Source: Actinomycetota bacterium (GTDB taxonomy: Bacteria > Actinomycetota > Actinomycetes > Nanopelagicales > Nanopelagicaceae). Taken from it: DNA of 5,050 nt. Under the pieces are notes generated by a model, which searched no databases, was not told the DNA's origin, and was given only the letters and a program-made list of their open reading frames with translations. Shown here piece after piece: positions 1 to 5,050 of the stretch. Made by a program: the position numbers and the translations under genes. The number at the start of each line of letters is the position of its first letter. Position 1 is the first letter of the stretch. The stretch is taken from NCBI GenBank assembly GCA_026392815.1, contig JAPLBI010000020.1:1-5050 (forward strand), in the 5' to 3' direction.

Positions 1-768
1 CGCATGCTCTTTAGGGATATTTGGAGTTAACAGTCCCAAAATAACGCCCGCTAGCGTTGGGTGAACGCCGCTGCGATAGAGGCTGTACCAAAGCAGCGCA
101 CCGATGAAGATGTAGATATAGGTTGAATTTGCGCCTATCGTTTTAAAGAGAACGATTGCCAAGGTCGCTAGCAACCCAGCCAATAACCATGAGGAATTGA
201 CGCCGGTTGTATATACAAAAACAATAATTAAAATCGCACCGATGTCGTCGATTACCGCAAGTCCCAAAAGGAAAGTTCTTAAAGCGGGAGCAACCTGGCT
301 ACCCAGCATGGTGAGTACGCCCACAGCGAGAGCAATATCGGTCGCAACTGGTACTCCCCAACCATTTGGCTCAACATCGCCTGCGATCGCCAAGTAAATA
401 ACCGCGGGAACGGCCATTCCACCAATAGCTGCAATGAATGGAGCCATAGCGCTCTTGAAGGTTGCTAAGTGTCCGGTAGTTAACTCGCGCTTAATCTCAA
501 GACCAACTACAAAGAAGAAGAAGGTCATCAATAGGTAGTTGATGAACTTGAGCACTGTTAGCTTTAAGAAAAGCTCAAGGCCCCAGATTTCGAAGTTAAG
601 GTCAATTAGATACCTATCGAGTAAGTTGAAATATCCATCTTCCAATGGGCTGTTGGCGATGGCTAAGCCAAGTGCCGCAGCTGCTAGAAGTAAGAAGCCA
701 CTTGCCGTCTCGCGATGCAGAAAATCCTGCAGCGGACGAATTGTCTTAGCTCTAATTCGACCGCGCAT
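1..768 (-). CDS. nhaA: Na+/H+ antiporter NhaA (C-terminus beyond window)
   Basis: Inner-membrane antiporter that expels Na+ (or Li+) in exchange for H+, for pH and sodium homeostasis. The 256 visible residues read without a stop to the window edge; the family is usually about 390-440 residues, so roughly the last third lies outside. Family hallmarks are clear: LHRETASG near residue 17, FFVVGLEIKREL at 85-96, VATDIALAVGVL at 141-152, LAVIDDIGAI at 170-179 and SGVHPTLAGV at 233-242. Asp144, Asp174 and Asp175 have the same spacing as E. coli Asp133, Asp163 and Asp164 (ion site), and His236 matches the pH-sensing His225. The Lys300 equivalent is not visible. The ATG at 768 is the first possible start, because the stop of the permease gene lies in the same frame five codons upstream. 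No good Shine-Dalgarno site is seen, and the 12-base gap suggests co-transcription and translational coupling with that permease. Confidence 0.95.
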   Translation of the reverse strand, partial: MRGRIRAKTIRPLQDFLHRETASGFLLLAAAALGLAIANSPLEDGYFNLLDRYLIDLNFEIWGLELFLKLTVLKFINYLLMTFFFFVVGLEIKRELTTGHLATFKSAMAPFIAAIGGMAVPAVIYLAIAGDVEPNGWGVPVATDIALAVGVLTMLGSQVAPALRTFLLGLAVIDDIGAILIIVFVYTTGVNSSWLLAGLLATLAIVLFKTIGANSTYIYIFIGALLWYSLYRSGVHPTLAGVILGLLTPNIPKEHA

Positions 769-780
769 GAATTGACGGTA

Positions 781-2148
781 TCACGCCTTCGCTTCTTCTC
801 GTTTGATTGAATTTTGCGATACAGTTGCATATGCCCAGCTACCGTCCTTGCCTCCGATTAGAAAGAGCAAGTAACCCTGCCATGACAACCACCCAGCAAA
901 AGAGTTAGTAACAAATCCCCATCCAATAAATGATCCGAGCGCCATCAGAAATAGTGATCGCTTATTCCATGCGCCATATCGTCCATCTACCTTGAAGAGG
1001 TCTGCTTCAGAATACGAGCGTTTTCTAAGGAGAACATCCGTTACAAATATCGCTGACCAGGTTGCGATTGGAACGCCGAGTGTTATCAAGAAGCCTTGGA
1101 ATGGGTAGAAGAAATTATCTGCAATCCAGACTAGATAGATACTTCCGACCAACATAATTGCGCCATCAATAAGCGCGGCGCTATGGCGCTTAATCGGCAC
1201 TCCGATTGCGAGCAGTGTTAAGCCGGATGAGTACAAATCTAGAATTGCACCTCCTACCAACCCTAGGATCGCAATGAGCGCAAAAAAGGCGAGATACCAA
1301 GTTGGAAGCAAAGCGGTAAGTGCACCAATTGGATCCATCGCTATCGCGTCACTTAATTTGGGATCGCTGCCAGAAAGTGCAGCACCGTAAATCACCAAAA
1401 TAATTGGCACTATTGATGCACCGAGAACGGTCCAACCCACCACAGATTTACTGGATGTTGTCCTTGGCAAATATCTTGAGTAATCCGCAGCGGTGTTAAT
1501 CCAGCCAAGTCCGATGCCGGTAATGCCGAAGATTAAAGCGCCAATAAAGGCTTGAATATTTCCTGAAGGAATCTCTGAAACTTTATCCCAAGAGATTTCA
1601 TCGAAGGTGAGCACGATGTAGATCACGGTTGCAAAACTTGTGACCAAAGTTAAATACTTTTGCAGGCGCATAATCACCTTATGCCCTAGTACTCCCCCAT
1701 ACATCGTCAGAGAGACTGCTACTACGAATCCGATTGCCATCGCCAAGTTGCGGTCAATATCGCCAATGCGCATAAAGATCGTGCCGGTAGCCAACGTTGC
1801 AAGCGAAACTAAAACGGTTTCCCAGCCAACAAAGACTAGATAAGACATAAGACCAGGAACGATATTTCCCTTAACACCAAAGACCGCGCGCGATAGAACC
1901 ATCGTTGGGGCGCTTGATTTCTTACCTGCGAGAGAGCTAAAGCCAACAAGTAGAAAGGAGAGAGTCGTACCGATTATCGCCGCAAAAGTTGCTTGCCAGA
2001 ATGAGATACCGAAACCCAGAAAGAACGAGCCATAGGAAAGGGCTAGTAACGAAACATTGGCTCCGCACCACGGCCAGAAGAGCGAAGATGCCTTGCCTGC
2101 TCGCTCGGATTCGGCAATTACATTAGTTCCGTTTAGCTCTAGTTGCAT
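781..2148 (-). CDS. NCS1 family permease (nucleobase/hydantoin/thiamine type)
   Basis: A 455-residue multi-spanning inner-membrane transporter of the nucleobase:cation symporter-1 family (cytosine, uracil, purine, allantoin, hydantoin or thiamine carriers), at the usual family length for about 12 helices. The first-helix motif is at 26-32 (WCGAN). A Gly-Trp pair lies in helix 3 (108-109). The strong family signature NTAADYSRYLP is at 218-228, after helix 6. A helix-8 stretch of the LDLYSSGLTLL kind is at 303-313. The C-terminal part has the usual VDGRYGAWN loop (387-395) followed by two more helices. Substrate cannot be read from sequence; CodB, PucI and Mhp1 are all relatives, and coupling may be to H+ or Na+. 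The ATG at 2148 is preceded by AGGG about 6-10 bases upstream. It lies 35 bases after the acetyltransferase stop and 12 bases before nhaA. Family call is firm, substrate unknown. Confidence 0.92.
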   Translation of the reverse strand: MQLELNGTNVIAESERAGKASSLFWPWCGANVSLLALSYGSFFLGFGISFWQATFAAIIGTTLSFLLVGFSSLAGKKSSAPTMVLSRAVFGVKGNIVPGLMSYLVFVGWETVLVSLATLATGTIFMRIGDIDRNLAMAIGFVVAVSLTMYGGVLGHKVIMRLQKYLTLVTSFATVIYIVLTFDEISWDKVSEIPSGNIQAFIGALIFGITGIGLGWINTAADYSRYLPRTTSSKSVVGWTVLGASIVPIILVIYGAALSGSDPKLSDAIAMDPIGALTALLPTWYLAFFALIAILGLVGGAILDLYSSGLTLLAIGVPIKRHSAALIDGAIMLVGSIYLVWIADNFFYPFQGFLITLGVPIATWSAIFVTDVLLRKRSYSEADLFKVDGRYGAWNKRSLFLMALGSFIGWGFVTNSFAGWLSWQGYLLFLIGGKDGSWAYATVSQNSIKREEAKA

Positions 2149-2156
2149 TCCCTGCC

Positions 2157-2195
2157 CTAACTAATTTTCGGTAAGTCTAGAGGCTATCTAGTTAG
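2157..2195 (-). promoter_or_regulatory. Inverted repeat next to the permease ribosome binding site
   Basis: On the minus-strand mRNA, CUAACUA (2195-2189) at the end of the acetyltransferase gene can pair with UAGUUAG (2163-2157), enclosing 25 bases that include the acetyltransferase stop codon. The last AG of the 3' arm forms the start of the AGGG ribosome binding site of the permease gene. The hairpin could lower permease translation until ribosomes finishing the upstream gene open it. The stem is AT-rich and only 7 bp, so the evidence is modest. Confidence 0.3.
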
Positions 2196-2885
2196 TTTTT
2201 GATAAGAAGTGAACTCACCTACCAGTAAAAATCCTACTTTTTCATATGCGCGTTTGGCGCTTGCATTTCCTGCAAAAACTCCCAGGCCAACGTGAGAGAT
2301 CCCTCTTATATTTGCGCTACTTAACATCTGTGAAACTAGTTTCTGTGCCAGCCCTTTGGAACGATAATCCGAATGAGTTGCAATAGATGCAAACATGACT
2401 TGCCCAGTGCGCCATTGAACTAGAGCGCCAGTTGCAACTAGCTGCTCTTGTTCGCGAATTTCACCCCAGAAGAGAACTTCTTCATTACCTGGCCATACAG
2501 AGGATTTCCGGGCATGGGTCTTCAAAAAATCATCTATCTCCGGATAGTTAGAGGATTCAATTGCTGGGTCAAAAATTTGAAAACTCTCGGTATCGATTGA
2601 GTACAAATCCCAACTGACTTGAGATTTATACCTCTGTGCATCCATTTGCAGCCCTCGGGAAGTTGCAATTTCATCTCCATCTAAAATAACTGGGTCTGAG
2701 CCAAGCGCCATAGTGAATCTCGAGCCATCTTCATCATTTACCGAGAAGCTAAAACCTTCGGGCTTTACAACCGCCTCGATAAACTTATGCGCTGGCGCGT
2801 AGGTGGAGAAGATCTCAAGATACTTTGGGTTCTCGCTCAGCAGTTCCAGTACTTGTTGGTGGTCTTTAATCGAGGAAGAAGTCAA
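2184..2885 (-). CDS. GNAT family N-acetyltransferase, probable TTG start
   Basis: A probable cytosolic acetyl-CoA-dependent N-acetyltransferase of 233 residues. The C-terminal half (about 135-233) is a GNAT domain. The acetyl-CoA pyrophosphate-binding motif is HSDYRSKGLAQKL at 171-183 (Arg175, Gly178, Ala180 in the R-x-x-G-x-A pattern). The helical motif NASAKRAYEKVGF at 207-219 carries the conserved Asn and the Tyr214 that often acts as general acid. The first 130 residues match nothing I recognise; they could be a degenerate first GNAT-like half or a substrate-binding extension. The acceptor substrate is unknown. The reading frame opens with TTG at 2885. The next in-frame ATG (residue 59) would remove much of the N-terminal region, so TTG is preferred. 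It overlaps the end of the dehydrogenase gene by 20 bases and has only a weak GGAC upstream, so translation is probably coupled to that gene. Confidence 0.85.
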   Translation of the reverse strand: MTSSSIKDHQQVLELLSENPKYLEIFSTYAPAHKFIEAVVKPEGFSFSVNDEDGSRFTMALGSDPVILDGDEIATSRGLQMDAQRYKSQVSWDLYSIDTESFQIFDPAIESSNYPEIDDFLKTHARKSSVWPGNEEVLFWGEIREQEQLVATGALVQWRTGQVMFASIATHSDYRSKGLAQKLVSQMLSSANIRGISHVGLGVFAGNASAKRAYEKVGFLLVGEFTSYQKLTR

Positions 2886-3708
2886 GAAGAAAGTCCGTTG
2901 TTCCAGGAACTACTGAGTACTTTTCAAGATCAGTAACGCCAACAGTTGCTAGAACCTCGTCATCTACGAAGAAGTTTCCAGTGCAATCCTTAGATTCACG
3001 ATTTAGAATTACATAAGCGGCATCAGCCAATATCTCTGGCGTTCTGCAAGCAGCAGTATCAACGCCAGGGATCATCTGCAGCGCAGCAGTGTCGATCGCA
3101 GTGCGTGGCCAGAGCGCGTTAATGGCGATTCCAGTTTTGCGGAACTCCTCTGACATGCCGAGTACGCACATCGACATTCCGTACTTCGCCATTGTGTAGG
3201 CAACATGGTGCTGAAACCATTTCGCCTTCATGGAAAGCGGTGGAGAGAGCGTGAGAATGTGAGGATTCCGACCGGCTTTTGCTGATTCGCGAAGATGCGG
3301 GATCGCAGCCTGTGATGTTAAAAACGTACCTCGCACATTTACATCGAACATCAAATCAAAACGCTTGGCAGGAGTTGCCTCTGTTGGCGTTAGATTGATG
3401 GCGCTTGCGTTATTGATCAAAATATCGATGCCGCCAAATTCTTGCGCCGCTTGATTTACTGCGGCAGAAATCTGATCTTCATCTCTTAAATCGCATTGGA
3501 TTGGCAGTGCTATTCCGCCTGCATCACGAATCTCCTGTGCAGCTGAGTGAATAGTGCCGGGCAGCTTTGGATTGGGTTCAGATGTCTTGGCTGCGATTGC
3601 AACGGATGCGCCATCGCGCGCTGCACGTAGGGCTATCGCTAGACCGATACCGCGAGATCCCCCGGTAACAAAGATTCGCTTTCCTGAAAGATCGCCAGTG
3701 ATTGTCAT
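2866..3708 (-). CDS. Short-chain dehydrogenase/reductase, HSDL2-like
   Basis: An NAD(P)-dependent oxidoreductase with a Rossmann fold, 280 residues, cytosolic. The dinucleotide motif TGGSRGIG is at 15-22, the NNAS motif at 99-102 and the structural Asn at 124. The catalytic residues are Ser155, Tyr171 and Lys175 (YTMAK). The context LSPPLS before the catalytic region, followed by HHVAYTMAKYGMSM and INALWPRTAIDTAA, is characteristic of the HSDL2-like SDR subgroup, which also includes bacterial enzymes annotated as citronellol/citronellal dehydrogenases. The mammalian HSDL2 has an added SCP2 lipid-binding domain; it is absent here. The substrate is probably a hydroxyl or keto lipid or acyl derivative, not identifiable more closely. 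The ATG overlaps the crotonase stop by one base (TAATG), a classic coupling arrangement, and its 3' end overlaps the acetyltransferase start. Together with the crotonase it suggests a small acyl-CoA or branched-lipid oxidation unit. Confidence 0.92.
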   Translation of the reverse strand: MTITGDLSGKRIFVTGGSRGIGLAIALRAARDGASVAIAAKTSEPNPKLPGTIHSAAQEIRDAGGIALPIQCDLRDEDQISAAVNQAAQEFGGIDILINNASAINLTPTEATPAKRFDLMFDVNVRGTFLTSQAAIPHLRESAKAGRNPHILTLSPPLSMKAKWFQHHVAYTMAKYGMSMCVLGMSEEFRKTGIAINALWPRTAIDTAALQMIPGVDTAACRTPEILADAAYVILNRESKDCTGNFFVDDEVLATVGVTDLEKYSVVPGTTDFLLDFFLD

Positions 3709-4451
3709 TACTTACCCTTCTTAGCCATAAAGTTCATAAACGCTTCCATCGCTTCTTCGGATTGAAGGGCGAGTGAGAAGAGTTCAAATTCTGCTTTCAT
3801 AACCGCGGCAACGGCATCGTGCTTGCTTGCCTTCAAAAGCGCCTTCGTGTTGATCATCGCTTGTGGTGGTTGCTCTGAGATATGAGTTGCGATTTCCAGG
3901 GCTTCACGCAAAGGATCTGATGCAATTGATGCAACTAGACCCATCTCTTTCGCGCTATCGGCTCCAAAACTTTCGCCAGTCATAAAAATCTTCGCAGCTC
4001 TTTGATATCCAACTAAAAGAGGAAAGAGATAACTTGAGCCCGCTTCCGGGACCAATCCGAGTGAAGCAAATGGCATCGAAAACTTCGCGCTAGGTCCCGC
4101 GACTACAACATCGCAATGCAGCAACATCGTTGTTCCAACTCCTACGGCATTTCCTTTTACTGCGGCGATTAGCGGTTTTGGAAACTCGAGTAGCGATCCT
4201 AGAAAAAGAGCAACATCGCTATCTTCATTCGTAGGTGGGTTGGCCAAAAAATCTGCGATGTCATTGCCTGCAGTGAAATGATCGCCCTCTGAGGTGAGGA
4301 TTACTGCGCGGACTCCAAAGTCACCGGCAGCCTCATTCAACCCATTTGCCAAACCTGCATACATCTCCCGAGTGAGCGCATTCATTTTTTCGGGGCGGTT
4401 AAATGAGAGGATCTGTATTGATCCCTCACGGCGACTGGTGATTTGTGACAT
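3708..4451 (-). CDS. Enoyl-CoA hydratase/isomerase family protein (ECI2-like site)
   Basis: A crotonase-fold acyl-CoA enzyme of 247 residues, a little shorter than typical enoyl-CoA hydratases (about 255-260). The oxyanion-hole segments are HFTAGNDI at 58-65 (Ala61-Gly62) and GNAVGVGTTM at 100-109. The catalytic region FSMPFASLGLVPEAGSS at 124-140 keeps one glutamate, Glu136, but has Phe128 where classical hydratases carry their first catalytic Glu. This PF...PE pattern, followed by SSYLFP, resembles peroxisomal delta3,delta2-enoyl-CoA isomerase (ECI2/PECI). Isomerase activity is therefore at least as likely as hydratase activity; automatic annotation would probably say hydratase. The ATG at 4451 is the earliest possible start, because an in-frame TAG lies four codons upstream. 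No Shine-Dalgarno sequence precedes it. It is the first gene of the five-gene minus-strand run and diverges from the LuxR-type regulator across 43 bases. Confidence 0.9.
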   Translation of the reverse strand: MSQITSRREGSIQILSFNRPEKMNALTREMYAGLANGLNEAAGDFGVRAVILTSEGDHFTAGNDIADFLANPPTNEDSDVALFLGSLLEFPKPLIAAVKGNAVGVGTTMLLHCDVVVAGPSAKFSMPFASLGLVPEAGSSYLFPLLVGYQRAAKIFMTGESFGADSAKEMGLVASIASDPLREALEIATHISEQPPQAMINTKALLKASKHDAVAAVMKAEFELFSLALQSEEAMEAFMNFMAKKGK

Positions 4452-4457
4452 CTGCGC

Positions 4458-4486
4458 ATACTACTCGTTGGTAACCTATGGGGAAA
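4458..4486 (-). promoter_or_regulatory. Putative promoter of the five-gene operon, possibly leaderless
   Basis: Read on the minus strand, TAGTAT (4463-4458) fits the actinobacterial -10 pattern TANNNT and lies 7 bases from the crotonase ATG at 4451, so transcription would begin at or next to the start codon. A weak -35 candidate, TTTCCC (4486-4481), is at 17-base spacing. The absence of any Shine-Dalgarno sequence and the in-frame TAG just upstream fit a leaderless transcript. This is a motif-based inference. Confidence 0.4.
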
Positions 4487-4490
4487 GGAG
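4484..4490 (+). promoter_or_regulatory. Ribosome binding site of the LuxR-type gene
   Basis: AAAGGAG ends four bases before the ATG at 4495. It decides this start over the in-frame reading that extends upstream into the crotonase gene. The ATG at 4519 is an alternative with its own GGAGAGG at 4507-4513. A possible -10 for this gene, TAACCT at 4472-4477, would leave a leader of only about 11 bases and has no convincing -35 partner. Confidence 0.7.
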
Positions 4491-4494
4491 CACA

Positions 4495-4839
4495 ATGGGG
4501 CCAGACGGAGAGGTCAAAATGGCTAGAGATATAACTATCACAGCACGCGAACTCAATCCCTTTGAGCAACTGGTACTTGGGCTGCTCTGCGAAGGTAAAA
4601 CTAATTCTGCCATCGCGCGAGAGACTTCACATACCGAGAAAGTTATTGAAAATACAATTAGTCGTGCAGCCAAAGCGTTCAACATAAAGTCCGATGCCGA
4701 TACAAACATTCGAGTACTTCTTGCTCTCGCCTTTCGCGCACATTTCGGAGATGCCGCATTTGATCGCCTAGGTGTCCCCTGCTCTCACTTAGAAGTCGGA
4801 CCCGATGGACAGATGATTTGTAACAAGGATGTTCATTAA
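4495..4839 (+). CDS. Orphan LuxR-type HTH protein with Cys/His C-terminal tail
   Basis: A small probable DNA-binding regulator of 114 residues. Residues 20-80 form a LuxR/FixJ-type (GerE) helix-turn-helix: LNPFEQLVLGLLCEGKTNSA replaces the usual LTxRExEVLxLLAxGxSNxE, then IARETSHTEKVIENTISRA fits the recognition part with the typical V-x-N/H-x-x-x-R pattern (Val50, Asn53, Arg57), then AFNIKSDADTNIRVLLALAF. There is no receiver or ligand-binding domain. After the HTH comes RAHFGDAAFDRLGVPCSHLEV and a tail with Cys96, His98, Cys109 and His114 that could bind metal, which is inference. I recall similar orphan proteins from Microbacteriaceae-like and freshwater actinobacteria; their role is not known to me. 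Start 4495 is chosen for AAAGGAG four bases upstream; the ATG at 4519 with GGAGAGG before it is a second candidate. Position suggests it may regulate itself and the divergent operon. The downstream terminator makes it likely monocistronic. Confidence 0.85.
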   Translation: MGPDGEVKMARDITITARELNPFEQLVLGLLCEGKTNSAIARETSHTEKVIENTISRAAKAFNIKSDADTNIRVLLALAFRAHFGDAAFDRLGVPCSHLEVGPDGQMICNKDVH

Positions 4840-4857
4840 CTAGATCACTTATCTACT

Positions 4858-4896
4858 GGGGCTAGCACTCACTAAATTTGGTGAAGGGCTAGCCCT
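4858..4896 (+). repeat. Alternative hairpin overlapping the terminator
   Basis: GGGCTAGC (4859-4866) is a second copy of the terminator core and can pair with GCTAGCCC (4888-4895), plus a G-U pair at 4858/4896. An inner stem TCAC/GTGA (4869-4872 with 4881-4884) closes an AT-rich loop. This fold uses both arms of the terminator stem, so the two structures exclude each other. It may simply be an extended terminator region; a regulatory role is unproven. Confidence 0.45.
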
Positions 4897-4909
4897 TCGC
4901 ATTTTTCTC
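4881..4909 (+). terminator. Rho-independent terminator after the LuxR-type gene
   Basis: GTGAAGGG (4881-4888) pairs with CCCTTCGC (4893-4900) as an 8-bp stem with one G-U pair and a CTAG loop. The run ATTTTTCTC follows directly. The core GAAGGGCTAGCCCTTC is a perfect 16-base palindrome. It lies 41 bases after the stop codon and points to termination on the plus strand only, since no A-run precedes it for the other direction. Confidence 0.85.
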
Positions 4910-4941
4910 AAAAAGCCAACTTTGCAGAATTTAATTGTCAT

Positions 4942-4962
4942 GTGCTCAATCTTTGAGTTCAC
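4942..4962. repeat. Imperfect inverted repeat upstream of the last gene
   Basis: CTCAA (4945-4949) and TTGAG (4953-4957) form a dyad with a 3-base centre. It is extended by GTG (4942-4944) and CAC (4960-4962) if two T bases are bulged. It lies 24 bases before the ATG at 4987, a position where an operator could act. Short dyads of this kind occur by chance, so the call is tentative. Confidence 0.25.
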
Positions 4963-4986
4963 GTAGTAGAGGTTTTGGAGAGAAAT

Positions 4987-5050
4987 ATGAAACGTAAAGT
5001 ATTTGACAAGATTGTTACAGCAGTTGGATTTGGATTAGCAGCGCTCTTGC
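4987..5050 (+). CDS. Start of a membrane or exported protein (partial)
   Basis: Only 21 codons are visible before the window ends. They encode a basic start (MKRKVFDKIV) followed by a hydrophobic run (TAVGFGLAALL), as in a signal anchor or signal peptide. The ATG has GGAG at 4977-4980, spaced six bases away, so the start is well supported. The MxRKxFDK opening followed by a glycine/leucine-rich helix resembles a widespread actinobacterial family of small hypothetical membrane proteins, but 21 residues are too few to be sure. It lies 147 bases after the LuxR-type gene and beyond its terminator, so it needs its own promoter. I see no confident -10/-35 pair. Confidence 0.6.
   Translation, partial: MKRKVFDKIVTAVGFGLAALL

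Noticed and set aside
197..775. Plus-strand open frames over the nhaA region
   Set aside because: They are antisense to a strongly recognisable NhaA coding sequence and show low-complexity shadow composition.
1640..1843. Plus-strand open frame within the permease gene
   Set aside because: It is antisense to the permease coding region and has no independent support.
4294..4494. In-frame upstream extension of the LuxR-type gene
   Set aside because: It lies antisense to the crotonase coding region, has no ribosome binding site, and the sequence does not resemble the HTH family; the ATG at 4495 has a strong one.
4476..4709. Minus-strand open frame over the regulator gene
   Set aside because: It is antisense to a well-supported HTH gene and has no family resemblance or ribosome binding site.
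4910..4986. Confident promoter for the last gene
   Set aside because: Several weak hexamers exist (TTGCAG at 4922, CAATCT at 4947) but spacing of 19 bases and poor -10 match make the pair unconvincing.
1..5050. Defence system, CRISPR array, insertion sequence or prophage genes
   Set aside because: No spaced direct repeats, transposase motifs, terminal inverted repeats or phage-like proteins are seen; all long frames are explained by metabolic, transport or regulatory families.

Overview
The window holds a compact run of five minus-strand genes (about 4451 down to 1), a divergent small plus-strand regulator (4495-4839), a rho-independent terminator after it, and the first codons of another plus-strand gene at the right edge. 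Base composition is close to half G+C by eye. Gene spacing is very tight, with overlaps or gaps of a few tens of bases at most. The receiver-less LuxR-type HTH protein, the N-terminus of the last gene (which resembles a common actinobacterial membrane-protein family) and a TANNNT-type promoter with no Shine-Dalgarno site together suggest a streamlined, moderate-GC actinobacterium, perhaps of the freshwater Nanopelagicales (acI) kind. That placement is inference; no rRNA or marker gene is present.

Minus-strand operon, in transcription order: (1) a crotonase-fold protein (4451-3708) whose active site looks more like a delta3,delta2-enoyl-CoA isomerase (ECI2 type) than a classical two-glutamate hydratase; (2) an HSDL2-like short-chain dehydrogenase (3708-2866), its start overlapping the previous stop by one base; (3) a GNAT-type acetyltransferase (2885-2184) with a probable TTG start, overlapping the dehydrogenase by 20 bases; (4) an NCS1 nucleobase/hydantoin-type permease (2148-781); (5) an NhaA Na+/H+ antiporter (768 to beyond position 1), cut by the window edge. 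The first two genes point to acyl-CoA or lipid/terpenoid-type catabolism. The last two are inner-membrane transporters, and a sodium link between them is possible.

Right side: only 43 bases separate the crotonase start from the regulator start, so both promoters and any operator must lie in that gap or extend into the coding ends. A -10-like TAGTAT placed 7 bases from the crotonase ATG, with an in-frame stop just upstream and no ribosome binding site, suggests a leaderless operon mRNA. The regulator has a good Shine-Dalgarno site. It is followed by a clear intrinsic terminator (4881-4909) that overlaps a second, mutually exclusive hairpin.

I found no RNA gene, insertion sequence, CRISPR array or defence module. 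The window looks like ordinary chromosomal housekeeping and transport territory. The most interesting points are the orphan regulator with its Cys/His tail, the crotonase active-site pattern, the leaderless divergent promoter, and a hairpin next to the permease ribosome binding site.
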